Shown: one piece after another, positions 26,038-33,185 of the stretch | How the letters are laid out: each line of letters opens with the position of its first letter | Numbering within the stretch: position 1 is the stretch's first letter | Assembly (NCBI RefSeq): GCF_014145665.1 | Contig: NZ_JACHTD010000001.1 | Span: forward strand, 186,001 to 250,000 | Source: Myroides sp. NP-2 | GTDB taxonomy: Bacteria; Bacteroidota; Bacteroidia; Flavobacteriales; Flavobacteriaceae | Length of the DNA stretch: 64,000 bases | Direction of reading: 5' to 3' | Position numbers and translations under genes: made by a program | Notes under the pieces: model-generated | Told to the model about the DNA's origin: nothing | Database searches by the model: none | What the model saw: the letters and a program-made list of their open reading frames with translations, nothing else

Positions 26038-28083
26038 ATGAAAAAAGTATATATATATGCAGCTAGTTTAGTTTTTGCTTTAGCAGCTGCTCAACTACAA
26101 GCGCAAGACAGAAAACAACCGGTTTCAGGACCAGTACCAGCGGTACACGTAGGACAACCTACTTCTTTTGTCCTAAAAAATGGATTGAAAGTTTTAGTGG
26201 TTCCCAATCATAAATTACCACAAGTATCTTATACCTTAACGATAGATAATCCTTCCATTGTTGAAGGAGAAAAAGCAGGTGTATCCTCTATTTTATCTCA
26301 AGTATTAGGGAATCAAACAAAAAAAATGTCCAAAGAACAATTCAATGAAGAAATTGATTTCTTAGGAGCAAATATTCAGTTTTTCTCTAGTGGAGCTTTT
26401 GCTAGTGGATTGTCAAAGTATAATGAAACTATTTTAGGCCTATTAGCGGATGGAGCATTAAATTCTGTAATTACACAAGAAGAATTCGACAAGGCTAAAG
26501 CGCAGGTAATAGAATCTTTAAAAACAAGTGAGAAGAGCGTTTCTGCAGTTGCAAGTCGTGTAGAAGATGCTTTGTTATATGGAAAGAACACTGCGGCAGG
26601 AGAATTTGAAACTGAGGCGACCGTATCGAATGTTACGTTAGCAGATGTACAAGCACATTATGAGAAGTATTTCACACCAAATAACGCTTATTTAGTAGTG
26701 GTTGGTGATGTAGATTACAAAAAAACAGAAAAGGCAGTTAAATCATTATTCAGCAACTGGAAAAAATCAACTGTCGCTTTTGAAGAAGCAGCTACCAACA
26801 AAAATGTAGCGTCAACGCAAATTGATTTTGTCAACATGCCCAATGCGGTACAGTCTGAGATTGCTTTAGTCAATGAAGTAGATTTAAAAATGACCAATGA
26901 CGATTATTTTGCTGCAATTTTGGCGAATCAAATCTTAGGAGGAGGTGGTGAAGGACGCTTGTTCTTAAACCTACGCGAAGCACATGGATGGACATATGGT
27001 GCGTATTCCTCTATTAGTGTTGCGCGTAAATACCCTGGTAAATTCAGAGCGAGTGCATCAGTGCGTAACGTCGTAACGGATAGTGCTGTAACAGAATTTA
27101 TCAAGGAAATTGAATTGATGCGTACAACCTTAGTAAAGGATGAAGAATTGAAAATGGCTAAAGCCAAATACATCGGGAACTTTGTGATGCAAATTCAAAA
27201 ACCAGAAACAGTAGCCCGATATGCTTTAAATAAAGAGCTACACAAATTGCCTGCTGATTTTTACGAGAATTACATCAAACGCATTAATGCTGTAACAGCA
27301 GCAGATATTCAAAAAGCAGCGCAAAAGTACTTCTTAAATGAGAATATGCGTATTGTAATTGTTGGAAAAGGAGCAGATGTTGTTGCTGGATTAGAAGGAT
27401 TGAATAAACCGATGTTCTTCTATGACAAAGAAGCAAATGCAGTTGAAAAGCCTGTATTCAAAAAAGAAGTAGCAGCAGGTGTAACCGTAGAAACAGTCTT
27501 GGCAGCTTACATTAAGGCTATTGGTGGAGCGGATAAAGTAAAGGCTGTGAAATCACTTTTAATTACTAGCGAGGCTGAAGTACAAGGTATGAAGTTGGAA
27601 ATGGTAAATAAAGTGAAAGACGGATATTTGTCTTCAGAACAAAAAATGATGGGTACGGTGATGTCTAAGCAGGTGATTACACCAAAAATGGGATATACCA
27701 TCATTCAAGGTCAAAAAACAGATGTTACAGGAGATGAGTTGAAAGACGCTCAAGCTGAGGCAACGCCATTTGCTGAATTAAAAGTAGATGCAGCGGCAGT
27801 ATTAACGGGAATTGAATCCATCAATGGAGTAGATGCATACGGAGTAAAAGCAGGTAATACCACAACGTATTACGATACAACTACAGGATTGAAAGTCGCT
27901 GCTGTTCAAGAATTGGAGCAAATGGGACAAAAAATGCAACAAGTTGTGAACTATTCAGACTATAAAGAGGTTAATGGAATTAAATTTCCTTTTGTTCAGT
28001 CGATGAATGTGGGAATTGAAATCGAAATGAAAGTGAAGGAAATCAAAGTTAACGAAGGAGTTTCGGATGCAGATTTTAAATAA
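26038..28083 (+). CDS. M16 family protein, inactive subunit with C-terminal extension
   Basis: Protein of 681 residues with a signal peptide ending AQLQAQ. Two M16 halves lie in ~40-450, but the place of HxxEH reads GVSSILSQVL, so no zinc is bound. The Arg/Tyr segment of the non-catalytic subunit is present (LREAHGWTYGAYSS, ~315), which completes the active site of the partner. Residues ~470-680 add a domain not found in plain M16 subunits (AYIKAIGGADKVKAVKSL start, then beta-rich; LolA/outer-membrane-lipoprotein-like in style). Confidence 0.9.
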   Translation: MKKVYIYAASLVFALAAAQLQAQDRKQPVSGPVPAVHVGQPTSFVLKNGLKVLVVPNHKLPQVSYTLTIDNPSIVEGEKAGVSSILSQVLGNQTKKMSKEQFNEEIDFLGANIQFFSSGAFASGLSKYNETILGLLADGALNSVITQEEFDKAKAQVIESLKTSEKSVSAVASRVEDALLYGKNTAAGEFETEATVSNVTLADVQAHYEKYFTPNNAYLVVVGDVDYKKTEKAVKSLFSNWKKSTVAFEEAATNKNVASTQIDFVNMPNAVQSEIALVNEVDLKMTNDDYFAAILANQILGGGGEGRLFLNLREAHGWTYGAYSSISVARKYPGKFRASASVRNVVTDSAVTEFIKEIELMRTTLVKDEELKMAKAKYIGNFVMQIQKPETVARYALNKELHKLPADFYENYIKRINAVTAADIQKAAQKYFLNENMRIVIVGKGADVVAGLEGLNKPMFFYDKEANAVEKPVFKKEVAAGVTVETVLAAYIKAIGGADKVKAVKSLLITSEAEVQGMKLEMVNKVKDGYLSSEQKMMGTVMSKQVITPKMGYTIIQGQKTDVTGDELKDAQAEATPFAELKVDAAAVLTGIESINGVDAYGVKAGNTTTYYDTTTGLKVAAVQELEQMGQKMQQVVNYSDYKEVNGIKFPFVQSMNVGIEIEMKVKEIKVNEGVSDADFK

Positions 28084-28223
28084 TCTTTTTTAAAATTAAT
28101 TATAATTCTTTTTATGAAGTCGCTATTCTAAATGAATAGCGACTTTTTTTTGCGTCGACCCTTGTGATTGATTCTCAAAATAAAAAGACTGAATGACAAA
28201 GGGAAGAGCATGTACTTTTTTTG

Positions 28224-28231
28224 TATTTTTG
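28224..28231 (+). promoter_or_regulatory. -7 box TATTTTTG of the HMA lipoprotein gene
   Basis: Exact TANNTTTG, 45 bp before the ATG at 28276, and downstream of an alternative in-frame start at 28168, which it rules out. Confidence 0.55.
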
Positions 28232-28275
28232 TAGGACAAAAGCATTGTATAAATCAATTAGTTAACAAGAAGAAG

Positions 28276-28671
28276 ATGAAAATAGTAAAGCTAGGATTAG
28301 TTGCCTTAGTAGGCGGAATCTTTTTAGTAGGTTGTAAAGGAGAAACAAAGCAAGCTGACGAACAAGCGAAAGAGCAAGTAGAAGCAGTGGAGCAAGTAAG
28401 TACAACTGAATCGAATGAAGTAGCAGGTGCGATGGAACAAGCTACATTTCAGGTTGAAGGAATGACATGTGCTTTAGGCTGTGCAAAAATGATTGAGGGT
28501 AAGCTAACGGGATTGCCAGGTGTAAAAGAGGCAGTGGTTGACTTTGACACTAAAACAGCTAAAGTGATCTTTGACGATGCCAAACAAAATGGAGAATCGA
28601 TTACCAATACGGTTCAAAAAATTGCAAATGGCATTTACAAAGTAGAGAATTTAGAAGTAAAAAATCTTTAA
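28276..28671 (+). CDS. Lipoprotein with heavy-metal-associated (HMA) domain
   Basis: Protein of 131 residues. The lipobox Cys is in GGIFLVGCKGE (~20). A Glu/Gln-rich spacer follows (21-~55), then one HMA domain (TFQVEGMTCALGCAKMIEGK, to ~125). The metal loop is Cys-x3-Cys (CALGC) rather than the usual Cys-x2-Cys. The protein is thus a membrane-anchored periplasmic metal-binding protein, perhaps copper; the metal is inference. It stands alone, with its own -7 box and terminator, without a P-type ATPase beside it. Confidence 0.88.
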   Translation: MKIVKLGLVALVGGIFLVGCKGETKQADEQAKEQVEAVEQVSTTESNEVAGAMEQATFQVEGMTCALGCAKMIEGKLTGLPGVKEAVVDFDTKTAKVIFDDAKQNGESITNTVQKIANGIYKVENLEVKNL

Positions 28672-28681
28672 TAGGATGCAA

Positions 28682-28717
28682 TAAAAAAAGGCTTTCGGTT
28701 GTCGAAGGCCTTTTTTT
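28682..28717. terminator. Bidirectional terminator
   Basis: Stem AGGCTTTCG / CGAAGGCCT (one T-G wobble) with A-run left and T-run right, between convergent genes. Confidence 0.85.
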
Positions 28718-28730
28718 ATGTGTTTTTTTA

Positions 28731-29321
28731 TTAGTTGTCTATTGCAGCTTTCTCCCATTTTAGCGATTCAAGCATTTGTCGCATATCCTGTTGGATATAG
28801 TGACTAGCAGGAAGAATAGAGTCGAAATTGGGCTTGGCATAAAAGTATAGGGAAGCTACTACGAAGTTCTTTACACTATCTGTAGCGTAGAACTGTACAT
28901 TTGTTGCCGCATTTCCTCCAACGTGATAAAACATACCGAAAACGCGGTCTTTTTCATTGAGAAAGGGCTGTTCAATAATTTCATCTGCTTTGATGAAGTG
29001 TTCGTAAGTTAACTTTTGTGCATCTTTCAATAGAACATCGAGGTTGTTGTCAACCGTTTTATAGTTCATAAAGATAGTCGCCTTCATTTCGGGATAGTGA
29101 ATTTCAAATGCCGTTGATTTCAATTCTTTGGCTGTAGCATTTTTATTCAGGTCAAAAGTGAAATGATGGTATGAATTTTCGTAGGTTTTATATTCTTGTG
29201 TTGGGTAGTTCAGTGCTAAATAAGCATTGGGTTTGGGTGTGGTTTCTTTTTTGCAAGAACCAAGTGCTAGTAGTAATCCTAAAAAGGCAGCGCTGTATCG
29301 CGCGGATGTTTTGTGAAACAT
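28731..29321 (-). CDS. gldD: Gliding motility lipoprotein GldD
   Basis: Lipoprotein of 196 residues with lipobox Cys in LLLALGSCKKET and then the GldD pattern PKPNAYLALNYPTQEYKTYE, with a beta-rich body (YHVGGNAATNVQFYATDS). In Flavobacterium, GldD is needed for gliding and works with the type IX secretion machinery. It follows ssb by 21 bp in the mutY-ssb-(gldE)-gldD order; gldE, usually between them, is not here. Members of some related genera keep T9SS without gliding. Confidence 0.9.
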   Translation of the reverse strand: MFHKTSARYSAAFLGLLLALGSCKKETTPKPNAYLALNYPTQEYKTYENSYHHFTFDLNKNATAKELKSTAFEIHYPEMKATIFMNYKTVDNNLDVLLKDAQKLTYEHFIKADEIIEQPFLNEKDRVFGMFYHVGGNAATNVQFYATDSVKNFVVASLYFYAKPNFDSILPASHYIQQDMRQMLESLKWEKAAIDN

Positions 29322-29342
29322 AGGGTTTATTTACTTATCCGA

Positions 29343-29783
29343 TTAAAAAGGCAAATTGTCATCGTTGTTTTCTCCCGGAATGGAGAAGTTGTCGATTGCC
29401 TTTTTGCGTTCAATTTCTTCTGGTGTAACGGTTCTGTTGCTGTCTTTTTTAGTGTCAAGAAACATGAATTCTGTTACGATAATTTCTACAATTTGCTTTT
29501 GTATTCCTTCTTCCGATGTCCATTGTCTAGTTCGTATTCTTCCTTCTATATAAATGCGATCCCCTTTGGTAAGGTATTTTTCACATACTTCTGCTTGTTT
29601 ATTTCGAACTACAATGTTGTGCCATTCCGTAGAGTTAATGCGTTCATTGGTTGTTTTATTGAAGTAAACTTCGTTAGTCGCCAAAGGAAAACGCCCAATG
29701 CAATTTCCATTCTCAAAATAGTGTATTTTGACATTTTCGCCTAGGTGACCAATGAGGATAACTTTGTTTAGTGTGCCATTCAT
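29343..29783 (-). CDS. ssb: Single-stranded DNA-binding protein
   Basis: Protein of 146 residues with an N-terminal OB fold (MNGTLNKVILIGHLGENVKI; EWHNIVVRNKQAEVCEKYL; GDRIYIEGRIRTRQW) and the acidic C-terminal tip DDNLPF that recruits repair proteins. It is shorter than many SSBs because the linker is short. Co-transcribed with mutY (11-bp gap) and gldD. Possibly a secondary SSB; other copies cannot be checked here. Confidence 0.95.
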   Translation of the reverse strand: MNGTLNKVILIGHLGENVKIHYFENGNCIGRFPLATNEVYFNKTTNERINSTEWHNIVVRNKQAEVCEKYLTKGDRIYIEGRIRTRQWTSEEGIQKQIVEIIVTEFMFLDTKKDSNRTVTPEEIERKKAIDNFSIPGENNDDNLPF

Positions 29784-29794
29784 AAGTGCAAAAA

Positions 29795-30829
29795 TTATAC
29801 GGTTAAGGATTGAATAAAGTTATGAATTACAATCGGAAAACCAAATTTATTTAATTCACCCCAACGAACAGTATTCCCAGTGAGTGTTGGTGTTTTCACC
29901 AACCAAAAGTGAAGGTGTAATTTTTGATGCGACAATTGGTGAATAATCACCTCTGAATTGAGGCATTCCAGTTGGGTTACGGTATAGTTGGAATAGTGTT
30001 GTTGCAAGTGTGTTTCTATATTTGCAGGTGTATTTTCGAAGCGATCAACTAGGGGGAATTGGTATAGGTTCTGCCAAATATCCTTTTGTGTGCGTTGTTC
30101 TAGTAGGGTGTTACCTGCGTCGTCTATAAAAACAAGGAAGTCCATATATCGGTTTTTAACCTTGGTTTTACTGAGTTTTACAGGGAGTTTATCCACTTGA
30201 TTGGTCTGATAGGCAACGCAGGTGGAAATGAAGGGGCAAGGGGAGCAATCCGTGCCTTTTGGGGTACATTGTAAGGCGCCAAAATCCATGATGGCCTGGT
30301 TGAATGTAGCAGGTTGTTCTTGGGATATTAAACTAGCGGCAAGCTGCTGAAATTCTTTTTTTGTTCTTTGAGTAGATATATCAGATGTAATTCCGTAAAT
30401 TCGTGCGAGAACTCGAAAAACATTCCCATCGACTACAGGAACGACTTCGTCATATGCAATAGAGGCAATTGCGGCAGCAGTATAGTCGCCAACGCCTTTT
30501 AATGTGAGAAGCTCTTTATAAGTTGTAGGGAATTGACCATCAAGTTCAAAGGCGACTTTTTTGGCTGTTGCATGTAAATTTCGCGCGCGGCTATAGTAAC
30601 CTAAGCCTTGCCAAAGCAGTAAAACATCGTCTTCTTGTGCATTTGCCAGATCAAAAACAGTAGGATAAGACCGTTTAAATGCCTCAAAATAGGGTAATCC
30701 CTGTGCTACACGCGTCTGTTGGAGAATAATTTCTGATAGCCAAATGGAATAGGGATCTTTTGTTTCACGCCAAGGTAAAAAACGTTTGTTGTCTAAGTAC
30801 CAAGCTATTAGTTTGTTAGAGAAAATCAT
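29795..30829 (-). CDS. mutY: A/G-specific adenine glycosylase
   Basis: DNA repair enzyme of 344 residues that removes adenine opposite 8-oxoguanine. Visible: SEIILQQTRVAQGLPYFEAF (~30-50), helix-hairpin-helix LKGVGDYTAAAIAS (~110), catalytic Asp in VPVVDGNVFRV (~135), the 4Fe-4S loop C-x6-C-x2-C-x5-C (CTPKGTDCSPCPFISTC, ~190) and a C-terminal NUDIX-like domain that reads 8-oxoG. First gene of mutY-ssb-gldD. Confidence 0.96.
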   Translation of the reverse strand: MIFSNKLIAWYLDNKRFLPWRETKDPYSIWLSEIILQQTRVAQGLPYFEAFKRSYPTVFDLANAQEDDVLLLWQGLGYYSRARNLHATAKKVAFELDGQFPTTYKELLTLKGVGDYTAAAIASIAYDEVVPVVDGNVFRVLARIYGITSDISTQRTKKEFQQLAASLISQEQPATFNQAIMDFGALQCTPKGTDCSPCPFISTCVAYQTNQVDKLPVKLSKTKVKNRYMDFLVFIDDAGNTLLEQRTQKDIWQNLYQFPLVDRFENTPANIETHLQQHYSNYTVTQLECLNSEVIIHQLSHQKLHLHFWLVKTPTLTGNTVRWGELNKFGFPIVIHNFIQSLTV

Positions 30830-30889
30830 GTTTAAAAAGTGTCTGGCGCAAAAATAAACGATATATAATTAAATTTTAATCGATTAAGA

Positions 30890-30921
30890 TTGAATTATTG
30901 GATTATAAATTAATATATTTG
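30890..30921 (+). promoter_or_regulatory. hup promoter
   Basis: TTG (30890-30892), 21-nt spacer, TATATTTG (30914-30921), 47 bp before the ATG. Confidence 0.65.
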
Positions 30922-30968
30922 CACACTCTAAAAAAAACGGACAACAACAAATATAATTAATATCTAAA

Positions 30969-31265
30969 ATGACTAAAGCGGACATTGTAGCTAAAATTTC
31001 AGAGAAATTAGGGCTTGAGAAAGGTGACGTTCAAGCGACAGTAGAATCTTTTATGGATGAAGTAAAAGCGTCGTTAGAAACAGGTGAAAATGTGTATTTA
31101 AGAGGTTTTGGAAGTTTTATCATCAAAACAAGAGCTGAGAAAACTGGAAGAAACATTTCAAAAAACACAACGATTAGAATTCCAGCTCACAACATTCCTG
31201 CATTTAAACCAGCTAAAGTGTTTGTAGAAGGTGTAAAATCAAACACAGAAGTAAAAGTAAAATAA
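30969..31265 (+). CDS. hup: HU family DNA-binding protein
   Basis: Nucleoid protein of 98 residues. The N-terminal helices (MTKADIVAKISEKLGLEKGD) and the arm region with GFGSFIIKTRAEKTGRN, then PAHNIPAFKPAK, mark the HU/IHF family. It binds and bends DNA as a dimer. A 30-codon basic ORF follows after 27 bp in the same transcript. Confidence 0.96.
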   Translation: MTKADIVAKISEKLGLEKGDVQATVESFMDEVKASLETGENVYLRGFGSFIIKTRAEKTGRNISKNTTIRIPAHNIPAFKPAKVFVEGVKSNTEVKVK

Positions 31266-31292
31266 TTTATTAATCTCTAAATTACACACATT

Positions 31293-31385
31293 ATGCCAAG
31301 TGGTAAAAAAAGAAAAAGACATAAGGTAGCAACGCATAAGCGTAAAAAAAGAGCGAGAGCTAACCGTCACAAAAAGAAAAAGTAG
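31293..31385 (+). CDS. 30-residue Lys/Arg-rich basic protein
   Basis: ORF of 30 codons starting MPSGKKRKRHKVATHKRKKR and ending HKKKK; over half the residues are Lys, Arg or His. It starts 27 bp after hup and its stop codon lies inside the left arm of a terminator hairpin (31377-31402), so it is the last part of the hup transcript. The composition and the MPSGKKRKRHK opening point to an RNA- or DNA-binding peptide, most sensibly a small ribosomal protein; very small basic ribosomal proteins are known in this phylum (for example bTHX). I cannot name it firmly. Confidence 0.75.
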   Translation: MPSGKKRKRHKVATHKRKKRARANRHKKKK

Positions 31386-31402
31386 TTTAATACTACTTTT
31401 TT
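31377..31402 (+). terminator. Terminator overlapping the end of the basic-protein ORF
   Basis: 10-bp stem AAAAAGTAGT / ACTACTTTTT, loop TTAAT, T-run. The left arm contains the last Lys codon and the TAG stop. Confidence 0.85.
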
Positions 31403-31465
31403 CTTTTTCTAAGAAAGTTTAAAATACGTTCATTGATAACTATCTTATCAAGTTAAAGAAGGAAT

Positions 31466-31488
31466 AAACAAGTGTCTACTTGTTTTTT
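31466..31488 (+). terminator. Second terminator-like hairpin in the rng upstream region
   Basis: 8-bp stem AAACAAGT / ACTTGTTT, loop GTCT, followed by TTT. Either a backup terminator of the hup transcript or an attenuator in the rng leader. Confidence 0.5.
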
Positions 31489-31515
31489 AAAATAATGTTT
31501 AATCCATCTATACAA

Positions 31516-31572
31516 ACTCATTTTGTTTTGAAAGGATTCTCCAAAAAAAACAAAACAGTGTAATGAATGAGT
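31516..31572 (+). other. Structured segment just before rng
   Basis: Nested inverted repeats: ACTCATT (31516-31522) with AATGAGT (31566-31572), and GTTTTG (31525-31530) with CAAAAC (31551-31556). The outer arm ends 10 bp before the rng ATG, so folding would shape translation initiation. Confidence 0.4.
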
Positions 31573-31582
31573 ATGGATAAAA

Positions 31583-33148
31583 ATGTACAGTGTGAATAAA
31601 GAGCTAATTATTAGGTCGAATTCTGATACAGTAGATTTTGCCTTATTAAAAGATGGAAAACTAATTGAACTACATAGAGAGCGTGAAGCTGATGAAGGAA
31701 ATGGTTTTCAAGTAGGGGATATTTTTATCGCTAAAATTAGAAAACCCGTTCCCGGATTGAATGCTGCGTTCGTACACGTAGGTTTTGAAAAAGATGCGTT
31801 CTTGCACTATCACGACCTTGGTCCGAACTTAAAAACGCTACTAAAGTTCACTAAACTTGTAAGTGGAGGTAAATTAAAAGATTACGCCTTAGAAAACTTT
31901 GTTTTTGAAGATGAAATAGATAAGGATGGTGCCATTACTGATGTACTAAGTGCCAATCAATCTTTATTAGTTCAGATTGTAAAAGAACCTATTTCAACAA
32001 AAGGACCTCGTATTAGTTCAGAATTGTCCATTGCAGGTCGATACGTCGTACTTGTACCTTTTTCCAATCGCATTTCAATTTCGCAAAAAATTGAATCTAA
32101 AGAGGAAAAAGATAGACTAAAAAAATTAGTGCAATCCATCAAACCCAAAGGTTTTGGAGTAATCGTACGCACAGTTGCTGAGGGCATGAAAGTCAGTGAA
32201 ATCGACAAAGATTTACGCAACTTAATGGCCAAGTGGAACAATATGTGCAAAAAGTTAACAACCGCACATCATCCCTCTAAAGTATTGGGAGAAGTTAATA
32301 AAGCTTCCTCCATTCTTCGAGATGTTTTTAATGATACTTTTACTGGTATTATTACTGATGATGAGGATCTGTATTACCAAACCAAGGACTATCTACAAGA
32401 AATTGCACCGACTAAGGTGTCGATTGTAAAACATTACCAATCGAGAGAAGTTCCAATTTTTGAAAAATACAGCATTGAACGCCAAATAAAGACCTCTTTT
32501 GGTAAAACCGTTTCTATGAGCAAAGGTGCTTATTTAATCATAGAACACACGGAGGCGTTGCATGTCATTGACGTGAATAGCGGGAATCGTTCAAACAAAG
32601 CACAATCTCAGGAAGACACTGCTCTTGAAGTTAACTTAATTGCCGCTGCAGAAATTGCACGTCAGTTGAGATTGAGAGATATGGGCGGAATCATTGTGGT
32701 TGATTTTATTGATATGGGCAACCCAGAAAATAGAAAGACCCTTTATGATTTCTTGAAAGAGGAAATGAGCGATGACAAAGCCAAACACAAAATTTTGCCA
32801 CCTAGTAAATTTGGATTGATTCAAATCACGAGACAACGCGTTCGTCCAGAAGTGTCGATCGAGACTCGAGAAGAGGATCCCAACGAGCATGGTGAGATTG
32901 AAGCTCCAATTTTAGTTATTGACAAAATTAGAGCCCACATCGAAAATATTATTGCAAGAGATCCATCTTGCAAAATTATCTTGAATACACACCCTTTTGT
33001 GGCAGCTTATCTGACCAAAGGATTACCCTCCTTGCGCATGAAGTGGTGGATGGAGTTCAAGAAATGGATCAAGATTGTACCGCGTGACGCTTACACGTAT
33101 TTAGAATACCATTTCTTTGATGATAAAGGAAAGGAAATATCAGAATAA
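31583..33148 (+). CDS. rng: Ribonuclease E/G family endoribonuclease
   Basis: RNase of 521 residues that cuts single-stranded RNA in rRNA maturation and mRNA decay. Residues ~35-130 hold the S1 domain (GNGFQVGDIFIAKIRKPVPG; AAFVHVGFEKDAFLHYHDL). The catalytic Mg-binding Asp residues lie in HVIDVNSGNRS (~330) and GIIVVDFIDMG (~375). It lacks the long C-terminal scaffold of RNase E, so RNase G-like. Convergent with pbpC at a shared terminator. Its leader is structured, and RNases of this family often control their own mRNA. Confidence 0.93.
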   Translation: MYSVNKELIIRSNSDTVDFALLKDGKLIELHREREADEGNGFQVGDIFIAKIRKPVPGLNAAFVHVGFEKDAFLHYHDLGPNLKTLLKFTKLVSGGKLKDYALENFVFEDEIDKDGAITDVLSANQSLLVQIVKEPISTKGPRISSELSIAGRYVVLVPFSNRISISQKIESKEEKDRLKKLVQSIKPKGFGVIVRTVAEGMKVSEIDKDLRNLMAKWNNMCKKLTTAHHPSKVLGEVNKASSILRDVFNDTFTGIITDDEDLYYQTKDYLQEIAPTKVSIVKHYQSREVPIFEKYSIERQIKTSFGKTVSMSKGAYLIIEHTEALHVIDVNSGNRSNKAQSQEDTALEVNLIAAAEIARQLRLRDMGGIIVVDFIDMGNPENRKTLYDFLKEEMSDDKAKHKILPPSKFGLIQITRQRVRPEVSIETREEDPNEHGEIEAPILVIDKIRAHIENIIARDPSCKIILNTHPFVAAYLTKGLPSLRMKWWMEFKKWIKIVPRDAYTYLEYHFFDDKGKEISE

Positions 33149-33150
33149 CG

Positions 33151-33184
33151 AAAAACCCAAAACGGCATCCGTTTTGGGTTTTTT
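33151..33184. terminator. Bidirectional terminator rng / pbpC
   Basis: 15-bp stem AAAAACCCAAAACGG / CCGTTTTGGGTTTTT with loop CAT, 2 bp from the pbpC stop. Confidence 0.92.
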
Positions 33185-33185
33185 G

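Noticed and set aside
29313..29744. 143-codon plus-strand ORF
   Set aside because: Antisense to ssb and gldD, which have clear motifs; it is a frame shadow.
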